Shown here piece after piece: positions 15,738-22,259 of a stretch of 26,274 nt of DNA (position 1 is its first letter; each line of letters starts with the position of its first letter). Both the position numbers and the translations under genes were made by a program. This DNA is from a virus, in the IMG/VR virus record IMGVR_UViG_3300008448_000540, positions 1-26,274 of that record; one strand, written 5' to 3'. Below the pieces are notes generated by a model. It did no database searches, was not told the origin of the DNA, and saw nothing but the letters and a program-made list of their open reading frames with translations.

Positions 15738-16426
15738 AAAATATATTCTTAGTCACATCATGTATGCAACCAAAATTTGGTGTCATCAGCATGGAAGACA
15801 GGTACAAACAAACATTAGAAACATTTGAGAGTATTCGTAATAAGACGGAAGATTCCTTTATTCTATTTACAGACAGCTCACCAATCCCGATTGAACAATA
15901 TAAGTGGGATGTTATAAAGTCCAAAGTTGACCTGGTTTTGAACTTGAGTGATTATCCACAGGTACAACAATTCAATGAACACGAACAATTAAAAAGTCTG
16001 GGTGAAAGTAATCTAATATTGAGAAGTATTGGTTTTTTAAAAAGTAAATATGACTTTAAGACAATAGAAGGTAGAATGTTTAAATTGGGTGGTCGTGCTA
16101 AGTTACAGGACAATTTTAATATCAGAGATTATGACAACACCCATGGTAAATTCATATTCAAGAAACGATTGGCCAGTTGGATGCCTCCAGACGTACAAAG
16201 TCGGTTGGGGTCAACACACATATTGGAAACAAGATTATATTCTTGGTGCACATCTTTGGTTGATGAATATGAACAGATACTGCAAAACAATTTCCAGTTA
16301 TTAAACATTGGCTTAGACACGGAACACTGTCATTTTTTGAACATACCTAAAGATAAATTGATTGAATTTGATATGATGAATGTTGGAATGGTAGTTGCAA
16401 GAAACGGTGACTACATGTTAGACTGA
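15734..16426 (+). CDS. Glycosyltransferase-like protein, last gene of the glycan cassette
   Basis: 230 residues. The N-terminus KNIFLVTSCMQPKFGVIS, then YKQTLETFESIRNKTEDSFILFTDSSP, resembles the opening of GT-A-like proteins in LPS clusters (R-x-x-QT-x-x-T-x-x-SIR...DSS). RMFKLGGRAKL and HILETRLYSWC follow in a pattern seen in those proteins. No clear DXD is visible, so it may be divergent or inactive. It overlaps its upstream neighbour by four bases and is the last gene before a 113-base gap with a late promoter. Confidence 0.55.
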   Translation: MKNIFLVTSCMQPKFGVISMEDRYKQTLETFESIRNKTEDSFILFTDSSPIPIEQYKWDVIKSKVDLVLNLSDYPQVQQFNEHEQLKSLGESNLILRSIGFLKSKYDFKTIEGRMFKLGGRAKLQDNFNIRDYDNTHGKFIFKKRLASWMPPDVQSRLGSTHILETRLYSWCTSLVDEYEQILQNNFQLLNIGLDTEHCHFLNIPKDKLIEFDMMNVGMVVARNGDYMLD

Positions 16427-16469
16427 TTTTTGTCAATATGTATCTAATCGAACATTTCAAAAAACTTTA

Positions 16470-16490
16470 ATATAACTTAAAAAGTTATAT
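16470..16490. repeat. Perfect AT-rich inverted repeat overlapping the late promoter
   Basis: ATATAACTT (16470-16478) and AAGTTATAT (16482-16490) are perfect inverse complements around a 3-base AAA loop. The stem has only two G-C pairs and no long T run follows, so it is a poor intrinsic terminator. It shares bases 16488-16490 with the late octamer, so a cruciform or a bound protein here would affect promoter use. Confidence 0.6.
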
Positions 16491-16495
16491 AAATA
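16488..16495 (+). promoter_or_regulatory. T4-type late promoter of the internal-protein block
   Basis: A perfect TATAAATA octamer, identical to the T4 late consensus recognised by gp55 with clamp activation. The expected transcription start is near 16501, leaving a leader of about 39 bases before the ATG at 16540. It lies in the only intergenic gap above 100 bases downstream of the replication operon. Confidence 0.75.
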
Positions 16496-16504
16496 ACCTC
16501 ACGG

Positions 16505-16522
16505 GCAACCAAAGTGTGTTGC
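16505..16522 (+). promoter_or_regulatory. Small leader hairpin before the 16540 gene
   Basis: GCAAC (16505-16509) can pair with GTTGC (16518-16522) around an 8-base loop, in the short leader expected from the late promoter. The ribosome binding site AGG (16531-16533) lies just outside. It could stabilise the 5' end or tune translation; a 5 bp stem can also be chance. Confidence 0.3.
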
Positions 16523-16539
16523 ATTTCTATAGGTAAACA

Positions 16540-17742
16540 ATGTTATCTTTCAAGAGCTTTTTAACCGAACAAGAGGATCCCGAGGAGGGTGCCAGTCGCC
16601 AGATTAAACACCTGACACATGTGGAAGACCGACCCCTACAAACCGGTGAAAAGGGCACAGCCCACGCAATTAAGTCATTGACTGCTGCAGCTGAACACAT
16701 CAAGGCAGGTAAGAAGTCTTCCGAACTTACCACAAAATATGATGGTTCCCCAGCACTTGTTTATGGCCATCATCCGACCACTGGTAAGTTTTTCGTTGCA
16801 TCCAAGTCTGCTTTCAACAAGACACCAAAGATTAACTACACACCAAAAGACATTGATAAGAACCACGGACACGCACCTGGCCTTGCTGCCAAGTTGAAGG
16901 ATGCACTGACACATTTGTCCAAGACTACACCTAAACAAGGTGTTTATCAAGGTGATATGATGTTTGGTACCGACAAAAGTGACAAACAACCAGAGAAAGG
17001 TGGTGGGCATTCTTTCCATCCAAATCCATCTGGTCTAACTTATACTGCCCACGGACAACATGCGGCCGATGTTAAGAAAGCAAAAATTGGTGTTGTGACA
17101 CACCTGTCATATCAAGGTAAAGATGCAGGCAATCTAAATGCATCACATGAAGTTGACCACGAAAACTTTAAGAAACATCCAGATGTGTTCTCAGTCGATC
17201 CAAGAATGGACACAGCAAAAGTTCATTTCAGTCCAGAAGAACAGAAGAAATTCAACAAACACATTGCAATGGCTCAATCAGTACATGACACTCATGGTGA
17301 TGACATGTATGATGGTACAAAAGCACATCATGGAGTTGGTGGTCCATTGGAAACCTATATGAATCATACAGTTAGAACAGGTGAAGAACCTAACCATCAA
17401 AACTTTAAGAATTGGTTAGAAACCGATACGAATAAAAAAATTGATAAACTTAAAGTTGAAAAGAATCGTACAGCCAAACAAGCTGATCTTAAAGCTGAAC
17501 TTGGTAAAATTGAAAAAAATAAAAAACACTATAACAATGTATTTAAGATGCACGGTCACATACAGAAGGCCAAAGATACACTCATTGGTGTTATGAATCA
17601 ACACCAAGAATTTCAACATACACACGGCGGCGAATCTGCGAATCCTGAAGGATATGTTTTCCATCACGACAAAGAATCGGATAAATTTGTCAATCGTGCG
17701 GAATTCTCTAAGAGAAATTTTGCTGGGATTAGAAACATATGA
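16540..17742 (+). CDS. Ligase-like nucleotidyltransferase with capsid-targeting-like N-terminus
   Basis: 400 residues. The first ten, MLSFKSFLTE, fit a T4-type capsid-targeting peptide with a gp21-type cut after L-T-E. The rest carries the motif order of covalent nucleotidyltransferases (DNA/RNA ligases, capping enzymes): motif I TKYDGSP with K66-x-D68-G69, a motif Ia-like FFVASKSAF, motif III-like GVYQGDMMFG (134-143, Asp where ligases often have Glu), motif IV-like PEGYVF (369-374) and motif V-like KFVNRAEFSK (382-391). In these enzymes the motif I Lys is covalently adenylated or guanylated. Between III and IV is a His/Lys-rich region not seen in standard ligases. I recall related phage proteins filed only as a DUF. 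It opens the late block and overlaps the next gene by four bases. Which nucleic acid or other substrate it acts on is unknown. Confidence 0.7.
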   Translation: MLSFKSFLTEQEDPEEGASRQIKHLTHVEDRPLQTGEKGTAHAIKSLTAAAEHIKAGKKSSELTTKYDGSPALVYGHHPTTGKFFVASKSAFNKTPKINYTPKDIDKNHGHAPGLAAKLKDALTHLSKTTPKQGVYQGDMMFGTDKSDKQPEKGGGHSFHPNPSGLTYTAHGQHAADVKKAKIGVVTHLSYQGKDAGNLNASHEVDHENFKKHPDVFSVDPRMDTAKVHFSPEEQKKFNKHIAMAQSVHDTHGDDMYDGTKAHHGVGGPLETYMNHTVRTGEEPNHQNFKNWLETDTNKKIDKLKVEKNRTAKQADLKAELGKIEKNKKHYNNVFKMHGHIQKAKDTLIGVMNQHQEFQHTHGGESANPEGYVFHHDKESDKFVNRAEFSKRNFAGIRNI

Positions 17743-19541
17743 AAAAGTTTTTAGAAAAGTTACAAGAAGATGCACAGACACATACACCTGTGGTGATGGC
17801 ATTTGGTCGTATGAATCCACCAACTATTGGCCATGAGAAGTTGGTTGATAAAGTACAACAGATAGCAAAAGACTATAAAGCACCACATCATATCATTGTT
17901 TCACATTCTATGGATGCGAAGAAGAATCCACTAGAAACAGCAAGCAAAATCAAACATGCTAAAAGATTCTTTCCTGGTGCAAATATAACAGCATCCAGTA
18001 AAGAGAAACCAACATTCTTACAACACGCTGCAGCATTACATGCAGCTGGCCATGACCACTTGGTAATGGTTGCAGGTTCAGATAGAACCTCTGAATATGA
18101 ACAAAAACTACATCAGTACAACGGTGAAGGTCCAGGAAAGTTATTCAATTTTAAAAAGATTGAAGTTAAGTCTGCTGGCCAGCGTGATCCTGATGCCGAA
18201 GGTGCAGAAGGTATGTCAGCATCCAAGATGCGTGAACATGCGAAGAATGGTGATTTTAATTCCTTTAAACAAGGTGTTCCATCACATGTACCAGAGAAAC
18301 ATGCAAAAGAATTGTTCCGTGATGTTCGTAAGGGCATGGGTATAAATGAGAATTACAATCGTGGACTTTTCAGAGCCATATTTGTAACAGGTGGTCCTGG
18401 TTCTGGTAAAGACATTATCATCCGTGAAGCCATTGCAGAAGCAAAGGCTGTAGAGTTGAATTCGGTGCAAGCTTTTGAATATCTAATGGACAAACAAAAG
18501 TTATCTGAAAAGACGAACGACCACCGCAGAGAAGCAATCCGCAATCGTGGTCCTCTAATCATCAATGGACCAGCAGATGACCACACCAGAATACTTACCA
18601 TCAAGGAAGAACTAGAAGAATTAGGTTACAGTACCACTATGGTATTCGTTGATACCACGAATGAAGCAAGCAAAGCAAGAAACGAACGATTGACAAAAAC
18701 ACTTGCCGAATCAATCAGATACGACAAATGGAAACTTGGCCAAGCCTGCAAAGAAGCATACATTCAAAACTTTCAGAATTTCATGGAATTCAACAATAGT
18801 TCCTCAATAGAAGAACTTGAAGAAGATATTTCTGATACTTACGAAAAAATAAATACATTTATTGAGAACAGAAAATTTAATGAAATTGCGTTCTCTTGGT
18901 TGGAAAGTCATGGTAAATATAGTATAACTGACTCTGTTTTTAAGGAAAATGAAAATGTTAAAAAGAATTTTAGATTTGTTGAAAATTACAAAACCAAGCG
19001 CACCGGTACAGGACAATCATCCACTGGACATCCAAAAGTATCAGCCGGAACCGGCCCCAGTGCAGACGGTCCAGGTGACATTACCCCAGACAATCGTGCA
19101 GGAGACTCCAACGCCGACAGTATCAAGTGGGACAGAAACTCCAAGCGTGGAGGTTACACCTTCAGAACCTACACCGAAGACTCCGGCCCCACAGTCAAAG
19201 TCTTCCCAGCCCCGAAAGAAAGCAACTTCAGCAAAGACAAAGAAAAAATAAAGAAAAAAGGTTTGGTCGATTCTCCTACTGTTAGTCAGAGGGTAAGAAA
19301 TATTTCTGGAATCGGCCAAGAATTTGATACTCGCCAACAGGGAACAGTATACCCTATGTCTGGTCTTGGCGATGTGACATATAGAGAAGAAGTTAATTTT
19401 AAAAGATTCAGGGAATCATATAATGATCCATCAGATTCCGAAATGGGAGTTGCTGGTGTTTTAGGTGGTTCGACAAACAAAGAGCCAATGGAAAATCCAA
19501 AGGATAAAATGGGTTACTTTAACAAGAAGAAAAAGAAATGA
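17739..19541 (+). CDS. Fused NMN-adenylyltransferase-like and P-loop kinase-like protein
   Basis: 600 residues. Residues 1-10 (MKKFLEKLQE) resemble the capsid-targeting peptide. Residues about 17-170 are a nucleotidylyltransferase of the (H/T)xGH class: VVMAFGRMNPPTIGH (T29-I-G-H32), VMVAGSDRTSEY and GMSASKMREHA (158-168, the ISxTxxR equivalent). Residues about 212-400 are a P-loop kinase-like domain with Walker A VTGGPGSGKD (216-225) and FVDTTNEASKARN. This order resembles NadR-type NMN adenylyltransferase/ribosylnicotinamide kinase fusions, and NAD-salvage genes are known in T4-like phages such as KVP40. The C-terminal part is low-complexity, then DSPTVSQRVRNISGIG and VYPMSGLGDVTYRE, which I recall from homologous cyanophage proteins. 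The exact nucleotide substrate is unproven. A GC-rich island in its 3' third also encodes an alternative ORF. Confidence 0.75.
   Translation: MKKFLEKLQEDAQTHTPVVMAFGRMNPPTIGHEKLVDKVQQIAKDYKAPHHIIVSHSMDAKKNPLETASKIKHAKRFFPGANITASSKEKPTFLQHAAALHAAGHDHLVMVAGSDRTSEYEQKLHQYNGEGPGKLFNFKKIEVKSAGQRDPDAEGAEGMSASKMREHAKNGDFNSFKQGVPSHVPEKHAKELFRDVRKGMGINENYNRGLFRAIFVTGGPGSGKDIIIREAIAEAKAVELNSVQAFEYLMDKQKLSEKTNDHRREAIRNRGPLIINGPADDHTRILTIKEELEELGYSTTMVFVDTTNEASKARNERLTKTLAESIRYDKWKLGQACKEAYIQNFQNFMEFNNSSSIEELEEDISDTYEKINTFIENRKFNEIAFSWLESHGKYSITDSVFKENENVKKNFRFVENYKTKRTGTGQSSTGHPKVSAGTGPSADGPGDITPDNRAGDSNADSIKWDRNSKRGGYTFRTYTEDSGPTVKVFPAPKESNFSKDKEKIKKKGLVDSPTVSQRVRNISGIGQEFDTRQQGTVYPMSGLGDVTYREEVNFKRFRESYNDPSDSEMGVAGVLGGSTNKEPMENPKDKMGYFNKKKKK
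18955..19251 (+). CDS. Possible overprinted Pro/Thr-rich small protein inside the 17739 gene
   Basis: A 98-residue ORF in the +1 frame relative to the host gene. It starts at ATG 18955 with AAGGA (18942-18946) 8 bases upstream. The product has an amphipathic basic start (MLKRILDLLKI), about 65 residues rich in Pro, Thr, Val and Gln, and a Lys-rich end (RKKATSAKTKKK). It covers exactly the island (about 19000-19220) whose base composition differs from its surroundings; the host frame there has many codons ending in C. Good features in both frames suggest real overlapping coding, but it may be an accident of the composition. An alternative ATG at 18949 has poor spacing to the ribosome binding site. 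Confidence 0.35.
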   Translation: MLKRILDLLKITKPSAPVQDNHPLDIQKYQPEPAPVQTVQVTLPQTIVQETPTPTVSSGTETPSVEVTPSEPTPKTPAPQSKSSQPRKKATSAKTKKK

Positions 19542-19750
19542 AAAAATTCACAGAGTTCGTCAAAGAATCCACACCAGAAACTGCACAAAATGATTCTAAA
19601 GAAATTGCTCGTCAAAAGAAACACTTGATGGACAAAGCTAAAGAATACGATGACCAAGCAGACAGAGAAAAACATTTTGGCCACGGCGGCGCAGCTCAAG
19701 CCAAAGGTGAAACCATGGCAGCAGCCGCAAAAAACATTAAAGGAGCATAA
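19538..19750 (+). CDS. Small internal-protein candidate with capsid-targeting-like N-terminus
   Basis: 70 residues, no domain recognised. It begins MKKFTEFVKE, close to the T4 internal protein peptide MKTYQEFIAE that I recall, with V-K-E at the cut position (V is less usual than L/I). The remaining 60 residues are highly charged and helical (ETAQNDSKEIARQKKHLMDK) and end in an Ala/Gly-rich stretch with HFGHGG. Small size, high charge and an N-terminal targeting peptide are the profile of T4 internal proteins IPI-IPIII. It is coupled to the previous gene by an ATGA overlap (19538-19541). Confidence 0.75.
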   Translation: MKKFTEFVKESTPETAQNDSKEIARQKKHLMDKAKEYDDQADREKHFGHGGAAQAKGETMAAAAKNIKGA

Positions 19751-19751
19751 G

Positions 19752-20648
19752 ATGATCGACCTAAGAAAAAAAGATAGCATGATTTCAGCAATTGAGGAAA
19801 TTCTTCAACAAGAAGCACTCAAGGGCAATCAACATTTAATTGATAAAAATAAAAACAACAAAGTTGATCCAGAAGATTTCAAGATTCTTCGTGGTGAAAA
19901 GAAAGCTGTCAAAGAAGAAGAAACTGTTGATGAGGGCATCAAAGATGTTGCCAAGAAAGCATTTAAAGCTTTGACTGGTGGTTCAGATGAAGATCAACGC
20001 AAAGACCTACAACGCAAGATGGGTCTACCACAAACTGGTAAGAAACCAGAACCACAAAAAGAAGAAGTTGTTGATGAAAGTCTACTAGGTCAATTAAGAG
20101 ATCGTGGTAATGTTGCAACAGGTCAAAAACAACAAGACCGTAAGAATTTTGATACAAATACTGGTGCCGCATTAAAACCAAATAGCACAATTAGTGGTAT
20201 TAGAGCTAAGATGCAAAACAAAGTCCAAGAGGAATCTGAACAAATTGATGAGTTGTCCAAAAGCACTCTAGGTTCTTATGTTAAAAAAGCAGCTGCTGAC
20301 TCCACAATTTCTCGTAAAATTGGAGCTGATTTTGAAAATCGTGCATCCAAGGCAAGAAGCCCTAGTATGAAAGATGCAAATACTTCACTTGCTGATAAGT
20401 TTAAATCCGATTCACGCAAACGCAAAGTTAATATTGACAAGGCAGTTGATCGTTTGGCCAAAGAAGAGGTTGATATTAGAACACCAAAAACTCTGCGCCA
20501 ATTCAAAGAAGGCTGGGAAGAAATGATGGCCGATGTTAAGAAGCGTGCAGAACCAAAACCAAATGGTGGTTCAGGTGTTAAACAAGGTTCTCGTTACGGT
20601 GGTTCTAAACAAAAAGACACACCAGAACAGGACACAGAAAAAAAGTAA
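19752..20648 (+). CDS. Late phage protein with EF-hand-like loop, ending on a frameshift signal
   Basis: 298 residues from ATG 19752, which has AGGAG (19741-19745) 6 bases upstream; earlier in-frame starts lie inside the previous gene. Near residues 33-44 it has DKNKNNKVDPED, which fits the calcium-binding loop of EF-hand/dockerin domains (D1, N3, N5, D9, D12). Further on, IDELSKSTLGSYVKKAA is a motif I recall as recurrent in marine T4-like phages. The protein is very rich in Lys, Glu and Gln, with several acidic cut-like sites (VDEG, VDES, IDEL), so a head-interior or scaffold role is plausible but not shown. Its stop codon directly follows A AAA AAG. The C-terminus is probably extended by a -1 frameshift, or the base count is off by one. 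Confidence 0.75.
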   Translation: MIDLRKKDSMISAIEEILQQEALKGNQHLIDKNKNNKVDPEDFKILRGEKKAVKEEETVDEGIKDVAKKAFKALTGGSDEDQRKDLQRKMGLPQTGKKPEPQKEEVVDESLLGQLRDRGNVATGQKQQDRKNFDTNTGAALKPNSTISGIRAKMQNKVQEESEQIDELSKSTLGSYVKKAAADSTISRKIGADFENRASKARSPSMKDANTSLADKFKSDSRKRKVNIDKAVDRLAKEEVDIRTPKTLRQFKEGWEEMMADVKKRAEPKPNGGSGVKQGSRYGGSKQKDTPEQDTEKK

Positions 20649-20690
20649 ATGAGGCAAAAGGACCAACCAGTCAGGAAGACGGACCTTTTG
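20639..20690 (+). promoter_or_regulatory. Candidate -1 ribosomal frameshift signal
   Basis: A AAA AAG (20639-20645) lies in exactly the X XXY YYZ phase of the 19752 frame and is followed at once by TAA. This is the slippery heptamer of E. coli dnaX. Nine bases after it a hairpin can form: CAAAAGG (20655-20661) with CCTTTTG (20684-20690), an A-A mismatch, two further G-C pairs and a 16-base loop. An AGGA (20629-20632) a few bases upstream could act as the stimulatory Shine-Dalgarno-like element known from dnaX. Confidence 0.6.
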
Positions 20691-20809
20691 TCTCTAACAT
20701 CAATGATGCAGAAGATTTGAAGCCATTAAATCACGCAAGATACTTGGCCAAAAAATCTTTGAAAAGAGTTAAGAACGAAATGATGGGTAAAACAGGTACA
20801 TCAGAATAA
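20645..20809 (+). CDS. -1 frame extension of the 19752 gene (54 codons)
   Basis: After a -1 slip on A AAA AAG, reading continues from GTA 20645 for 54 codons to TAA 20807-20809, for a full product of about 352 residues. The segment begins VNEAKGPTSQEDGPFVSN and has a basic helical end (LNHARYLAKKSLKRVKNEMM). It looks like normal phage protein and fills the gap up to the next gene at 20818. There is no start codon with a ribosome binding site in this frame, so it is not a separate gene. One missing A in the seven-A run, either a real mutation or a read error, would give the same picture. Confidence 0.55.
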   Translation, partial: VNEAKGPTSQEDGPFVSNINDAEDLKPLNHARYLAKKSLKRVKNEMMGKTGTSE

Positions 20810-20817
20810 GGTAAAAA

Positions 20818-22224
20818 ATGAGCAAAGCGCAAACAATAAAATCAATAGTCAAGGGCACCGCAGATAAGCCAACTTTCGGTACCAATCCTAGAGATCCGTG
20901 GTCCGCAAAAGCAAACATTGCGGAAGATGCTGCTTTAAACACATACCTAAAATCTAGGGGTATCAATCCAGAATTTGCAACAAAAGATCAGAAGGTTGCA
21001 CACTCTAAGACAGGACAATTCATCAAGTGGAAAAGAGACCACATGTTGGAATCTATAACTGAAGCAATCGACAAGATGGATGTTGTTATGTTTGATATTC
21101 CATTGTTGATTCGTATGTTGGAGTATGCTCGTGAAGATGCAAAGACTGATATGGATTTGCACAAGGTTGTTGAGAAGTTAATACACATTCGTAAAAAAGG
21201 TGTGTTGACTATGAAAGACTATACCTTTGTGACAAGGCTAAGAGAAAGCCTTGAACTTGATGAAAATCATGTTGCGATTGCAATGGGTCAAATGATGGAT
21301 GATGAAGGTAGTATGGTTCTAAATCAGTTGGATCAGATGGAACGTGCCGTGAAGATGGTTCGTGATTTCATTGGTACCGATTATGAGAAACAACTACCTG
21401 CATGGGTTCAGTCTAAATTGACATTGGCATCAGACTACATTGATACTGTTGGTAACTATCTAAACAGTAAAAATGAAGATGTTAATGAGGCTGCATCTGC
21501 TTCTATTCGTATGTACAAGGCTTTACAACAAGCCAAAGAGAAACGTGAGCGTGAAGAACGCCTAGGTAACGAACTGTTGAACAAGAAACCACCAGAACAA
21601 AAGCCTGTGCAAAAAGAAGAAGTAAAAGATGAGTATGCTCGTAAGGTTGACAAATATTTAAAAAAGAAGTATGCACCGGAACAAAAGCCTGTGCAAAAAG
21701 AAGAAGTTGTGTCTGAAGTTGCACCTCCTGGTTTTGAAGGTACTGTCAAAGCAATGAAGAAACACAAAGACATTGATAATCCTTGGGCTCTAGCATGGTC
21801 TATGAAGAACAAAGGTTACAAGTCACACAAGAAGGCTGATGGTACACCAAAGAATGAAAACTATCAAGACCCAATGGCCGCAACATCTATGCCTAATGAC
21901 GGTGCAAACAGTCCAGATGATGTTGCACCAAAGGATAAAAATAAGAAACTGATTCAAATGTCTAAGTCTGCTCGAATTATCAAGTCCATCTATAAAAGAA
22001 AGGGCATGAAAGAGGAGATTTATGACCATGAAAAGGAAGATAAACCTGCTGCAAGTTATGGTAAGAAACCAAAGATTCAAAGAGCAACAGACAATTCCAA
22101 TATGGAAAAACCACAGGCCGCTGCAATTATGACGGGTGGCACCACCTTGACTGGTGAAAAAAGAGATACCATCGAAATCGACCCTATGATGAAGATGCGT
22201 AAACCTGATTCTGGAAAAAGATAA
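20818..22224 (+). CDS. Large late phage protein, probable virion/head protein
   Basis: 468 residues, no enzymatic motif seen. The N-terminal half is helical, with LPAWVQSKLTLASDYIDTVG (about 196-215), a segment I recall as conserved in marine T4-like phages. Residues about 255-305 are a Lys/Glu-rich linker that contains PEQKPVQKEEV twice. Then comes PGFEGTVKAMKKHKDIDNPW (about 302-321) followed by ALAWSMKNKGYKSHKK, another motif common in these phages. The C-terminal 120 residues are polar and low in complexity. No capsid-targeting-like start is present, but internal L-x-E/I-x-E sites such as LESITEAI occur. Position among late genes suggests a virion component. The start is followed closely after the frameshift extension ends. 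Confidence 0.75.
   Translation: MSKAQTIKSIVKGTADKPTFGTNPRDPWSAKANIAEDAALNTYLKSRGINPEFATKDQKVAHSKTGQFIKWKRDHMLESITEAIDKMDVVMFDIPLLIRMLEYAREDAKTDMDLHKVVEKLIHIRKKGVLTMKDYTFVTRLRESLELDENHVAIAMGQMMDDEGSMVLNQLDQMERAVKMVRDFIGTDYEKQLPAWVQSKLTLASDYIDTVGNYLNSKNEDVNEAASASIRMYKALQQAKEKREREERLGNELLNKKPPEQKPVQKEEVKDEYARKVDKYLKKKYAPEQKPVQKEEVVSEVAPPGFEGTVKAMKKHKDIDNPWALAWSMKNKGYKSHKKADGTPKNENYQDPMAATSMPNDGANSPDDVAPKDKNKKLIQMSKSARIIKSIYKRKGMKEEIYDHEKEDKPAASYGKKPKIQRATDNSNMEKPQAAAIMTGGTTLTGEKRDTIEIDPMMKMRKPDSGKR
21595..21707 (+). repeat. Two 29-base direct repeats (period 84 bases) within the 20818 gene
   Basis: Positions 21595-21623 and 21679-21707 are identical over 29 bases. The 84-base spacing is 28 codons, so the frame is kept and the peptide EQKPVQKEEV is repeated. 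It looks like an internal duplication in a charged linker, not a mobile element or CRISPR. Confidence 0.85.
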
Positions 22225-22227
22225 ATA
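22220..22227 (+). promoter_or_regulatory. T4-type late promoter before the structural protein
   Basis: GATAAATA differs from the late octamer TATAAATA at the first base only, and is the same variant as at 8400-8407. The predicted start near 22233 leaves a leader of about 27 bases with AAGGAG (22248-22253) 6 bases before the ATG at 22260, the best ribosome binding site in the late block. High expression of the structural protein is expected. Confidence 0.55.
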
Positions 22228-22259
22228 TAAACATAACCCTCGGTTAAAAGGAGAATAAA

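Noticed and set aside
16470-16490. Intrinsic terminator for the glycan cassette
   Set aside because: The stem is almost all A-T and there is no T run after it, so termination by this mechanism is unlikely; it is kept only as an inverted repeat.
20649-20720. Separate small gene starting at ATG 20649
   Set aside because: The frame closes after about 23 codons and has no ribosome binding site; the -1 extension of the upstream gene explains the region better.
21595-21707. Possible CRISPR-like repeat pair
   Set aside because: Only two copies, in frame within a gene, and the intervening segment is coding; no array or cas gene.
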